Part shown: positions 21,209-32,700 of the stretch, in pieces | Layout: the number at the start of each line of letters is the position of its first letter | How positions within the stretch are numbered: the first letter of the stretch is position 1 | DNA from: Zarea fungicola | Lineage: Eukaryota > Ascomycota > Sordariomycetes > Hypocreales > Cordycipitaceae | Reading direction: 5' to 3' | Assembly (NCBI GenBank): GCA_900169235.1 | Contig: FWCC01000071.1 | Span: 9,090 to 55,486, forward strand | DNA length: 46,397 nucleotides | Notes under the pieces: generated by a model | The model's input: the letters and a program-made list of their open reading frames with translations, nothing else | What the model was told of the DNA's origin: nothing | The model's database searches: none | Translations under genes and position numbers: made by a program

Positions 21209-21576
21209 TTACATGAGACCCTGCCAGGACTCACAAAGGGGTTGAGAAGCAAATAATAAAGTGTCAACCATTTCTAGCCAACAGCGCACATTGCCACAAC
21301 AGCGACCTGGCAGGCCATTGTCACAACCAATGACATTCTCGCGAATGCCACCGAGGTCAAAGCCTTCATTATCCACGCAGGTAGAACACCATCCTCCATC
21401 AAAATGGACAATGTCTGCAAACATGAACTTTGCACGGATGTAGAGTTGCTGCCCAGGGCACCGCACATCGGGTGGCGCACCGACGTCCCAGACTTTGTTA
21501 TTTGGACATGTCACATAGCAAGCATCCGCACAGAACAGGAGAGGACTGATGAAGCTAGAATTGCCGCGGTTCGCAT
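21209..21576 (-). pseudogene. Small cysteine-rich secreted protein, apparently frameshifted
   Basis: From ATG 21576 the frame begins with a signal-peptide-like stretch (MRTAAILASSVL) but stops at 21511. An overlapping frame, open from upstream and ending at 21209, encodes a cysteine-rich domain of about 105 residues. That domain begins CADACYVTCPNNK and continues with RCPGQQL, WCSTCVD, VIGCDN, GRCCGN and RCW, about 12 cysteines in total. It has no usable ATG of its own. The two frames differ by one base near 21530-21540, just where a signal peptide would end. A single-base change (mutation or sequencing error) would explain this. An unseen upstream exon is the alternative. No known family is recognised; the pattern fits ascomycete small secreted cysteine-rich proteins. 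Confidence 0.4.
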
Positions 21577-22925
21577 CTCGGGTTGTGATCCTGAGGCTAA
21601 GTGAGCGAGTCGCAAAAATGTTCTTGTCGCTTGGTGATGTTGTTTGGCTGTATCCGGGATGCTCTGTTTTAGAAGCACTTCAAGTTTCTACTGATGTAGA
21701 AGGGACTGAGCAATACATAGGAAACCAACCAAGTGGCCCCTAATGACGGTTCCTTTTATACGGGCATCCGTTTATTGACTACATGTATTGTAAAACAATT
21801 GGTGCATGATGCGGTGTACATGGTCTGTATTCTAGGCCGCTACGGTTTGTGCTGGCAAGATCAAGGTCATATACGGAGAGCTGTGCGAAGCAGATTGACG
21901 ACTAAAATTTAATCGCAACTTGAATGCGGAGTGCTGTGCGAAATGGCCCGACGATTCCAACAACTGTAGACCGATTACTAGCCTATTTTTGAGTTGGTAA
22001 ACCGGAAGCAAATATAACTTGCGGCTGTATTTTGTGAAATTAAGACAACAAAGAATGGCAATGTGCGTCTTCTTGTTTTCTCTACACATTTATTGAGAGT
22101 ATGAGCTTCAGATTACGTGAGCTATAGATTACGTGATCGTGCCAGTACTTTTCTCTTGCTTAGCTGATTGCGCAAGACAAGAGAGGCAATGAAAGTCATT
22201 GATGACGAGACCAGAGCAGTTCCACCAAGCAGTGCATGTGAAATACTGGGTTGAGGGAATGCCCTATTGGAGTGTCGTCTCTAACAGCGCAACCGACCAG
22301 CAGAACTGCTCGAGTGCTGGCAATGATCCTAGTATTCGTGTTTGCAATTTTTTCTTTTTTGATTTTTGATTTTTATTTTATTTTTATAATTCTTTCTAAT
22401 TTCTATACCGTTATAGCCTCCACTTTCCTTGCACTTATTTGGAATTTCATTGATTTGGCTCTCCACAATACACTCCATCAACAAGGCACGATCTAATCGT
22501 GATTTCATGATTAGTAAATGTGCAACTCAAATACTTTTTTATTGGACGGCATTCATTGCTTCTCGATAATGTTTTACATGTGGACTCGGACCGGGACAAC
22601 ACGGTGCCGACTCTTTGGTCTCGACGCCGGCGAAAAGACTGGATCGGGAATTATAGCTCGACACATCTTCCGCCACCAGCCAGCGAACCAAACCACGTTA
22701 TCCATCAGCGCATCGCCCGTGAATCCACTGCGGCCGAAGCAGCTCATTTCAAATACCTGTGACGAACCACAAACCCCGTTTGCGACCGGCCTATTGTCCC
22801 CGGCTTCACGGCTGTGTCGTGGCAGCAAGCAAAAGCGATACGGCGAGAACACAGACACAGCTGCTCGTCTGCGCTGCCAGCAAAATACAGCACGAAAAGA
22901 CAAAAATACAGCAAAAAGCGCAGAC
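21577..22925. other. Intergenic 1.3 kb before peroxidase gene
   Basis: No gene is supported. A T-rich tract occupies about 22344-22410. The right end is the promoter of the peroxidase gene. Confidence 0.55.
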
Positions 22926-23018
22926 ATGGGACGCGCTGGAGCTGTTCGGGTGGCGGCGGCGCTCCGGAAAGGGCCTATTCCGTCATTGCAGCATACCAGT
23001 GGCACCAGTGGGGTGGCG

Positions 23019-23156
23019 ATGATGATGAGTGCCGCTCCGTCTTTTTTTAAAGTCCGCGGCTGCCCCTCGCCGCTCGCGCGATCCTGTCCTGCCTTTCTCT
23101 CTCGACAGAGTCAATTTCTTTTTCACTCAACAAGAAAATACTCATCTGCATCCAAA
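23019..23156 (+). other. In-frame upstream extension resembling a mitochondrial presequence
   Basis: Three consecutive ATGs (23019, 23022, 23025) open a frame continuous with the peroxidase ATG at 23157, adding 46 residues. The extension contains no Asp or Glu, has seven Arg/Lys, many Ser and hydrophobic residues, and ends FHSTRKYSSASK. There R39-K40-Y41 before Ser matches the R-x-Y/S matrix-peptidase site. The frame stays open back to another ATG at 22926, again with no acidic residues. Whether transcripts start early enough to include these ATGs is unknown; the sequence could instead be ordinary 5' leader. Confidence 0.4.
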
Positions 23157-23829
23157 ATGGCGTCTGCTACCAGCTTCTACGACTTTAAGCCCCTCGACAG
23201 TAAGCTTCCCCTCGCTCGGACGAAAGCTACCCCGCCCGATCGCCGTTGCGACAGCGACAGCGACAGCTAAGCTACCAGCAACTGCAAAACACACAGTCGC
23301 CCTGAGAGCTTTTGATTCACGTTCGACTTTTTATTTCAATTACTAATCATCTCTCACAGAGCGCGGGCAGGAAGTCTCCCTCTCCGACTACAAGGGCAAG
23401 GTCGTCCTCGTCGTCAACACCGCCTCCAAGTGCGGCTTGACTGGCCAGTACGCCGGCCTTGAGAAGATCTACAAGGGCATCACCGAGAAGAACCCCGACG
23501 ACTTTGTCATCCTCGGCTTCCCATGCAACCAGTTTGCCGGCCAGGAACCCGGCTCCAACGACGACATCCAGAGCTTCTGCCAGCTCAACTACGGCGTCAC
23601 CTTCCCCATCATGGGAAAGATTGACGTCAACGGCGACAAGGCTGCCCCTCTGTACGAGTGGCTCAAGTCCGAGAAGCCCGGCCTGCTTGGTCTCAAGCGC
23701 ATCAAGTGGAACTTTGAAAAGTTCCTCGTCGGCCGCGACGGCAAGGTTGTCAACCGCTGGGCCCCGACCACCACCCCAGAGAGCATAGAGAAGGACATCA
23801 TTGCCGAGGTGAACAAAAAGGCCGCTTGA
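23157..23829 (+). CDS. gpx: Glutathione peroxidase-like thiol peroxidase (Hyr1/Gpx3 type)
   Basis: Reduces hydrogen peroxide and lipid peroxides, usually with thioredoxin; the yeast homologue also acts as a peroxide sensor for Yap1. Two exons, 23157-23199 and 23360-23829, give 170 residues, a standard length. The intron splits Lys15. The peroxidatic cysteine is C39 (NTASKCGLTGQY). FPCNQFAGQEPG follows with the catalytic-site Gln. The resolving cysteine is C88 (SFCQLNYGVTFP), as in non-selenium fungal enzymes. The active-site Trp lies in IKWNFEKFLV. The ATG at 23157 (CCAAAATGG) has the best context and gives the cytosolic form. In-frame upstream ATGs could produce a mitochondrial form (see 23019-23156). 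No residues are missing. Confidence 0.95.
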
Positions 23830-26800
23830 CTGGATGGTGGGAGCTTGACAAAGGACAAGGCCAAAATCTGAATGCGAGAAACGGTTTGTGGCATCGATCG
23901 AGTTATGACAAAAAGAACACACGGCTGTAATATTCTATCCAGCTGATTTTTCACTCACTCACTTTATGAGATTATACCAAAGAAGGCTGTTTCTTTTGTG
24001 GACGGAGAGTCCAACTATGCAGCTGCAATTTTAGCTGAATATTAAATAATACCAAGCTCAATGATACCAAACTCAATGATACCAAACTCAACGATACCAA
24101 AATGATTCCTTCCCACAATGCGGCATGGCTTAGCGATGAAAAGTGCCGGGTAGCTATCAGGAACAGAGCAAATCAGACCAAATTGGTCAGTGCGTCACTT
24201 CACAATCATTACCGATGCTTGGCCTACATAGAAACCAAGATGCCAACATTACCAACTTGGAGCATGGAAAAGCTCTCGATTCGGACAGCCGAAAGATGTA
24301 GGCAAGCCCCAAGCACAGCCAACTTTGCAACAAGACCGACCACGTTTAAATACATGTTTGCTATTGGTTACCTCTGTATGTGGACAGGGTACGGGGTATT
24401 GAATGTAACAAGCCAACCTATGGGCGTACCGGGAAGATCAGTCGTGGCAGTGCTCAAAGACCCTAGTAGTAAACACCCATACTTGCAGGGTACCGGAGTT
24501 CGCGATGGAAGATGAGCGTTGGGCAAGTACTGACTACATGGCTGGGTAACATTTTACTCTACCATGTAGGGTTTATTTAGTAATGTGACAAGGACGCCTG
24601 TGCTGGCTATCCGACAGCATTTAGATAGTCGAGAATTATGTTACCACGTGAAGCTGCATGCTTGAGCTGTTGACAATACACTCGACATTGTCAGCGAAAG
24701 CCAAGGCTGCTATTTGTGTCAGGTGAAGCCATCTATTTAATAACTGGAGCTCGGCCAATTCGTGAATACGGTCAAGAAGAGCTGCATCTGTCATGTTTCA
24801 TGTTTATCCTAACCAGCAAACTTGTGCAATCCCATCCGAGACCCCTGAATCTGGACCCTGCAACCATCGATTTCTGCTGAAACAATCACGGAAGAAAACC
24901 CTAAAGTAACTTAATCCTTGCTAGGGCTATTAATTTCAAGAAAAGGGTAAACAAAAGCCCAGATGCTACCTTGTCGGCGTACATCGTCTTTTTGCCGTTA
25001 ATATTCCGCCGCTATTATCATAGCTTACGGAATATCATAATCAGGTCGAGGAGGCAGCCCAATGAACCAGGATGCCGTCAGCGGCCAGGGATTAGACACG
25101 GTTAGTGGAGCAACTCACTGGAGAAGAAGATGTCGAGACAGGCATGATGGAGAAATGAGGGGGCAGTCTGTCATTGTTGCTGATTGCAATTTAATTTCTG
25201 CGATACTCATTGCCTATTAATATCAAAAACTGTGCAGTGACCAACGGAAAGATTTAAATATGACGGATCTCTGAATACCGATCTGTGGGAAAAGGCAAGG
25301 CAGAATCAAGCCACCGTGGAGTCGCGAGGCCAATTCCATTCGCCAGCATTGCAAGAAATACTTGGTAATAGAAAGCTGTAGCTTGGAAAAGCAATGTAGG
25401 AAAAGGCAAGTTGTTCATCACATACGAGATGCCACGTCAACATCTCTCATGGCCTATTTTATTGGTACAATACGAGCTCTTCTTCCTTTCTTCCTTTTGT
25501 TCTTCGGCGATTGTCTCACCACATCTCGAAAAGCTAGGTCTTCCGCGCATCTTGCTGGTCCAAAAATAACGCATCGATTCGCCACTGGACTGCGCAAAGA
25601 AGAAGAAAAAGAAAGACAACAAGGTGCCACACACATGCTAGCCGTGATGGACAAAGCTGATGATCAACGGTCTTAGCCTCCTGACGATCTCAGGTCACCG
25701 ATAATCGCCCAGATAGAGAATCAAACTTGCCTCGGCGCATGATGAATGCTTGTAGCCAGGCGCTACCAACTTAAAATTTCTGACTTGCTTTCTCCCCCCG
25801 CCCACAAAATCTCAGTTTTTGATTGCTCGCTCTTCGTCAAAAGGAACAGAGAACCAATCGGCATTCTCGGCCAGTCCATTTTCTCAGTTAAGCTTAGGCT
25901 GATCATTGCCCCTTTCTCACATCCCCCAAGAGAATTAGCCAGGGGCACGTCCCCCCTGCCTTACTAGCGGAAGGAGCTGGAACAGCCATTCGCCGCCACT
26001 AAGCAGGGGATGGCCAGGCAAACCCAGTAGTGACGTCTGGCTGCCCGGTGCATGCCTCATCAATCTCCTTGCTGCTGACCGACTGTTGGTGGCTTCCCCA
26101 GCGGGAATGAAAGACTGAGAAAGGCAATATGTATTGACTGTCGGCTACATGGCCTACTTTGTGGCACATTTTGATAACACAGAAACCGAGTTGACTCCAT
26201 CATTGCCACTAATCCAATGTCACAACGTGCTTCATTTGCCTATTGCAGCCCTGGCTCTTTCAATGGTTATAAACGGAAGGCCGGGAATTTACATGGCCCC
26301 TGGCCTCTTGGCAGTGGAGAGCGGCTGTACCAGAACCAGGCGACTCAGCCCTCCAAGCTTTGCTCGACAAATTTACCAGATACGAGGCAAGAAGCAGCTG
26401 GTCGGCCATGCTTTTGTTCCTGGCCTAGAATCCACAAGGTGGGAAGGCTTACCCACTGTCCTGCACTCCTGTTACGCGCCACCCCACAATCTTCACCTTT
26501 TTTTGTGGTCTGGCTCCTTTTGGGGCATGTCTCGCAAGTGCTGGTTAACGACTTTTGTCTGGGTCTTGTCCGTGAGGCTTCACCTTCAGAGGCAGGGTAA
26601 GACATGACTGACTGGTGGTCTCGGGCGGCTAACACTTCTACAGACAGACATGGCTGCTGATTCTGGACCATGTAATTTTACCTGGCTCTATGCTGTGCTT
26701 TGAGCAACATCGGCAACGGACATGGAACAATCTTTTTTAAAGTTTCCGTAGCCGTCCCTCCAGGAACCGCCACCCAATATATGAAGAGCCCATCCAACGG

Positions 26801-27427
26801 CTGTTACTCCGTAACTACTCCATAGCAATAAACAAGCAGCTTCTGTGCTTGTAATCTATACCAATGAACAAAGTTACCAAGTACAGTACAGCGTGGGTTC
26901 TGACAAGATCCGGTCCATTGCTAAATTGGGACCTGGGCGTACCCTGAACGCTGCTCTTAATTTCCGCTCTGCGCTACTGAACCCTGCTCCATGCGGGCTA
27001 ACCCATGACGAACCACGATACAAAGTGATGGCCACTACGGAGTCCTGGGTAAACTTGGGCCTCTTTCGGCCCACATGGCTTGAACAAAGACGAGATTCGC
27101 ACAATGCTCTTCTTCCAGGTGCATGCAGAGCGGCGCAGTTCCCCGTCGTGGGCTGCTAGTCTTTTTCGGCGGGCCGTTATATACAATCTGTGCCCGTTTC
27201 CTTTGGTCTGATTCTCTAGAGCTTCCTACTCTCTTTATTGTGTCAACCCTTTCCTTGTCTTTCGTTACATCCAACTACCAACTGTCTTTTACTTAATTTT
27301 TATTGTTTTTTTGTTTCTTTATTAACGATTTCGACCATTGTTTCCTTCTTAACGCTGCTCTCTTCTTCACTTACCGGTCACTCTTTAAGCTGGTACCAGT
27401 AGAGTTCACACAAACCACACAATCGCT
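23830..27427. other. Intergenic 3.6 kb
   Basis: No gene is supported. Open frames such as the 137-codon one at 24102 have no recognisable domain and poor codon character. It contains a short tandem repeat at 24049-24104 and an 8-base inverted repeat (ATATTCCG..CGGAATAT, 25001-25035). The right end, about 27170-27427, has a TATA-like TTATATACA and a pyrimidine-rich leader fitting the protease promoter and 5' UTR. Confidence 0.5.
24049..24104. repeat. 15-base tandem repeat, about 3.5 copies
   Basis: Unit ATACCAAACTCAATG with single-base variants, directly downstream of the peroxidase gene. Confidence 0.85.
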
Positions 27428-29737
27428 ATGCGTTCTACACTTCTTTCCGTCGCGGCGTTGCCGCTGGTCGCTCCCGCCCTCGCGTTTCTCGATGAGAACC
27501 TTTTTGTTGAGCAGGCTGGCCTCGTCCGATTCCCGCTTACTGGCAACGAGAAGGCCCTCAACAAGCACCTCCGCCGCCAGCAGCAGACTGGTCTCGACAA
27601 CCGCCAGACCGGTTTTTTCTACACCATTGACATTGAGATTGGCACACCTCCTCAGACAGTCGCCGTCAACTTCGACACGGGCTCCTCCGAGCTCTGGGTG
27701 AATCCCAACTGTGCCAAGGCTGCCGACCCTGCATACTGCAAGACTTTTGGTGCTTTTGGAACCAGTTCTTCTTGGGTCGACCTCCACCAGAACACCACGC
27801 TCCGATACGGCCGCGGCTATGCAGACATTGAGTACGGTTACGATTATGTCACTGTCGGCAGTGAGTTTTCCACCAATTGGGAGCGATAGTTGAACCAGAG
27901 GAAACCGCTTAAAGTACTAACGAAACCGTGCTCAGCCTCCAAGATTAACCAGCAAACTTTCGGTGTTGCTCAGGACTCCGAGTTCGCCACCACCGGTATC
28001 ATGGGTGTTGGCCCCAACTTGCAAGGCTGGGACAGCCCTTACCCTTATGTCCTTGACAACCTGTACGCGCAAAAGTTCATCAACAGCCGTGCCTTCTCCC
28101 TCGACCTTCGTCACGTCTCTAGCAGCCGCGGTGCCGCCATCTTTGGTGGTATTGACACCAAGAAGTTCAAGGGTCCCCTCGTCAAGAAGCCCATCATTCC
28201 CGCCTCCTCGTCGCCCGATGGCCGCACCCGCTACTGGGCCACCTGCGACGCCATCTCCATCAACCAGCCCGATGGCAGCAAGGTAGACGTCCAGACTCAG
28301 CCCCAGGTCTTCCTTTTCGACTCTGGCTACACCATTAGCTCGCTGCCCACCGCCAGCTTCAACCAGCTCCTCAAGGCCTTCCCCTCGGCCCAGAAGGACA
28401 GTTCCTCCGGTCAGTACAGCGTCGACTGCGGCGTCGCCGCCACCAAGGGCTCCGTCGACTTCAAGTTTGGTGAGGCCACCATCTCCGTCTCCTACGACGA
28501 CTTCCTCTGGAAGCAGCCCGACTATGACACCTGCATCCTCGGTGCCGTCCCCGGAGACACATTCCCCGTTCTTGGCGATACCTTCCTCCGCGCCGCCTAT
28601 GTCGTCTACGACTGGGACAACCGTGCTCTTCACTTTGCTGCCTCGGACGACTGCGGTTCCAACCTGGTTGCCATTGGTAGCGGTCCCGGTGCCGTGCCTG
28701 TTGCTGAGGGTGACTGTGGCAAGACAACCAACTCGACCTCGACCTCGACTACCAGCACGGCCACGTCGACCACCACCTCTACCACCACCCTGACCTCGAC
28801 CAGCACAACCATCTCTACCACCAACTCGACGTCCACCACTGGTAGCGCTACTTCGACCACCGACTCCTCGTCCACTACCAGCACCACTGTTGGCTCGAAC
28901 AGCACCTCGTCCGTTGCCACCTCTTCTTCTTCTACTCTTCTCTCTTCTTCTTCCACTGGCTTCCCCACGCTCAACGTCACCAGCGTTACTCAGCTTCCTA
29001 CCAGCACTGGTGGTTCGTACGCCACGGGCATCTCCTCCACTGCTTCCCGCAACGCCACGACGTACACGTCCATCATCAAGTCGACCAGGACTTATACCAT
29101 CACCTCGTGTGCCCCCACCGTCACCAACTGCCCTGCTGGCAAGGTCACCACCGAGGTCATCACCTCATACACCACCTGGTGCCCCGGCGAGACCAGCAAC
29201 GGCGCCAAGCCCACGAGCACCGCCACTCCTGTTCCTACCAGCACTGCTGCTCCCACCACCACCACGAGCGCCTACACCAAGCCCGCGTGCCCCGAAGTCA
29301 CCCTGACTTTTGTCATCCCCAAGACATACTACTGCACCAAGGGTCAGAGCGGCTGCACGGAGGGTGAGCAGGTTGTCACCTCGCACCCGGCCACCATTGT
29401 GCCCATCACCACCATCGCCACGCCCACGCCCATCCCCGGCTGCGTCGACTGCCACCCCAAGGCACCCGCCCCGACCGCGCCCGCCCCGACCGCGCCAGCC
29501 GGCGTCGTCCCCGTGGACGTGCACCCTCACCCCGTCCAGACGACGGCTGCCCCGTCAAGCAACCAGCCCCGTCCTACCCTGACCACTCTTGCTCCTCCCA
29601 CCGTCAAGCCCACTGGCACCGGCGGCGCCCCCGTTGCTAGCCAGAGCCAGCCTCCCGTTGCTAACGGTGCTGTTGGCATGTCCATCTCTGGCTTTGCTGC
29701 CGTTGTTGGTGCTGCCGCTGTCCTTGCTGCCATGTAA
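27428..29737 (+). CDS. GPI-anchored aspartic protease, yapsin/CtsD-like
   Basis: Secreted A1-family aspartic endopeptidase held at plasma membrane or wall, a type that processes or sheds wall and secreted proteins. Two exons (27428-27860, 27936-29737) give 744 residues, long for the family. A signal peptide covers about 1-19. A short propeptide ends around HLRR (47-50), a likely Kex2-type processing region. Catalytic aspartates are D83 in NFDTGSSELW and D273 in LFDSGYT. The catalytic domain ends near residue 385. A Ser/Thr-rich stalk of about 110 residues follows. Then come two cysteine-containing modules, TYTITSCAPTVTNCPAGK and CPEVTLTFVIPKTYYCTKG, of the kind seen in fungal wall proteins. 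A Pro/Thr-rich segment with a duplicated APTAPAP-like repeat and a hydrophobic GPI tail (SISGFAAVVGAAAVLAAM) complete it. A long pyrimidine-rich leader precedes the ATG. Confidence 0.92.
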
Positions 29738-32700
29738 AGAGAATGACAAGTTTGTTTAATATTTTTGTTATTTACGGGAAATGGGGTGGAGGAAGTATTT
29801 TTTTATGGGAATGTTGCCGGAACAAAAAACATTTAATATTCTAATGTTGCAAGGCTGTATATAGCTGATGCTGAAGGGGGGATATATACATATCAAATAG
29901 GCCTTGACATAATTTTAAGAGGGGTGTTGGTTGGGGAAAGAGAACCCTTGTATTTACTATTTGATTTAGACTATAGAATAGTCTTTTCTTTCTTTTAGCG
30001 TCTCGTGTATATACTGCTTTGGAATGAAAGCTAATCTACTCATTGTGAGTCTTGAGTCTTGTGTTCGTGACAGGTTGATTTGTATTGTTGCTCAAGGACA
30101 TGTAAAGTCTGCCGGTCATGGAACTCGGACATGCAAATCCAGTGCCTGTATTGGCTCCTCGCTGCCATTACTTCTCTACACGGGTTTATAACGACTCTAT
30201 GGTTGATTCTCGCAAGCCTACATCTGCATCCTACATGGGAGGTCTTGGGTGATTTCTGCTACAGCCCTACGTCGAGTTGTCGTTTGCAAGGTGCAAATCA
30301 AGTCTCCAACTATGAGAACTAAATCGCAGTTATCAACTTGACTCGGTAATTAACTCTGAATCGTGTTTTTTCTTTTGTCTCTGCGTCTGGTTTTTGCGTT
30401 TCTACCCGCCGCGTCCCGACCGGCCCTTTTCATCGATTGTATGTAAAGGTGACATGTACGTTGAACAATCTTCTTCAACACTTTCCAAATATACCTATAT
30501 TGTTGAAATTTGGCTTTCTTTGCTCTTTTACTTTTATTCAGGACAAAATCCCATCTCTCATACCTTTGATACAGAGCATGAGGATAGAGAGCGTTGGCGG
30601 TGGCTCACACATCAAGAACATACGCTACCTACCCTACATTTGAAAACACAGTGGCGGTCTGGAAACCAACTATAAGACTTTTCATGAATAATGGCACAAG
30701 TGGTGAGAGTAGATTACTTTTGCCCAAAGGCTATCTTTGGGGAGATAATTTAAACGCCACTGAGTCCGAGTTCCTTGAAACTTTATCAATACAAAAAAGT
30801 CGAGAGTTGTCTTGGCCTGAACCTGATCATATACATCCATGAAACAAATAGGTTCGTTCACCTGCGCAAAACATCTTGGGCCTTTCAGCCTTGGCATCAC
30901 ACGTGGGCCTGGCCCTCGACACAATGCCCGAAACCCATTCATCGTATTATGCCCGAATAATCCGGGGTTATATTCCACTCCCTCTCCGCATTTTCCTCAT
31001 CACGCAATGAAAACTAGACTAATGGCTCTTGTCTCAGCGCAAAACAAGGTCCCTTTGTAGTCTTGCCCTCTTTTTGCATGAGTCATGAAAAGACTGTTAC
31101 AAAATATTATTCACATTTACAGTCATTTCTGTTACGCACCCTTGTTTTCTTAGCGCCCTGAAATTTAAACAAAAAGCAAATGTGAAAAAACGCGTGGATT
31201 AGGAAACATGTTTTTGCCAAGCCACACCTCTACCCCATGTAGGCCGCCCTCCCGCGCCATCCGTACACCACACCTTTTTTTTCGTTGGGGAAAAGATGAA
31301 AGGCTAATGTTTACCCGTTGCCATCCGCATATAAACGGGCGGCGGCGGCGGGTGGTGGAATACAGGGATTGTTTGTTGGCGCCGCGGAAATCTTTCCATT
31401 CGTCCATTGTGTATATGTGTGTTTGTGCGTAGATGACCAACCCAAGGTGAGAGAGAAGGATACACACCGTCACATCGTTAGATACAAGAGACAGCTAGCG
31501 GAAAGATTGAGTAAAAGAGTCGGGGAAAATAGGAAAATCTGCTCATAGAATGAATCGATTTCAAGATCTTGTTGGGCTGATGTAGAACAACAGTCCATTT
31601 TCATTCAAGACACACACCCCCCTCTTGTCTACAGCTACAAGAGAACAGAAACCAAAAACAAGATACAGAGGCTTATAAGCTGCGCATGATGATTGGCTGA
31701 GACGACAGCTGGGGTAGCTCACGAAAGGTATGTCTCTTGAAAACCTGGGGTAACGCAACAGAGTTTTTAGTCAAGCAGCTCAGGCATGTCTAACAAATGT
31801 CCCACGTGTCTAATGCAATACCACGGACAAAGAAAGCATAATCTGCCACGTTGCTCTGACCATTGTTAATACAAACTTGGGGAAGGTAAAGACAATTGAA
31901 ACCTGGGGTGCATTGATCCGCAGTGCATCGCATAAAGGGGAAAGGGGGGAACGTGCCGGCATCATCGCCTTTCGGCAGAGAGCACTGTTTTAGACCATGC
32001 CTATCTGAGCGGTCGCAGAAATAAAAACCCAACTTCCAAAATAGGGAAGATGCTTGGGCAGAATGAAGAAAGCGACCGCCAGGCACTTTTGCTAGTGACA
32101 AACTCAGGGTTTCCCGGATACTACTGTACTGGGATCGTCGGCTTCACTGTGATAGTGCTCTATGGGACTCATGAGTCTGGCTGCGTAGTAATAGATACCA
32201 GTTTCCCAAGTTAGCCTTTCTCGTTATCAGGCACTGCTTGTTCATTTGCCCCGTTTGTGTTGTAAAGCAAAAGAACCATCGCGCTGCATTCAGCTAGCCC
32301 ATGCTTCCGCTCTGCACACACCTTGGCAAGCTATATTCTTGCAGTAGTGGTATCCTCAGATAACAGCCATGCAAGCTATGCCATGAGCTAGCAATACATA
32401 TTAGGGAAAGATTCACAGGTGACTAAGTGAGAGCCCTCTTTCGCCCCTCTATGCCGCATTGCATGCAGCAGATCAGGCAGCAGAGTGGACCCTGATATCT
32501 ATTAAATAGTTGTTCACTCTCATGACACAAACTCAGAATAGAGAGTGATCGTTCCTAGAGAGCATTGCAATGCAAATTTAATGCGAAGAAAGAGACTAGG
32601 GAAATGTCATAGGCGCCTAGTATGGAACGAAATCTCTGCCACCCTGTTCTGGATAAAGAAAGGTGTGAAGCAAGGGTCAGTCGCAGCCCAGATATCATCA

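Noticed and set aside
24102..24515. 137-codon plus-strand frame beginning in the 15-base repeat
   Set aside because: It starts inside a tandem repeat and has no domain, no signal peptide and no coding-like codon use.
26134..26607. 157-codon plus-strand frame with hydrophobic stretches
   Set aside because: No family resemblance; it lies in the AT/GC-mixed intergenic region and an overlapping frame is equally open, which suggests chance.
31793..32101. Minus-strand frame with several cysteines (MRCTADQC.., VCINNG..)
   Set aside because: The upstream end begins at TTG with no signal peptide; the only internal ATG leaves 47 residues. No exon giving a secretory start was found.
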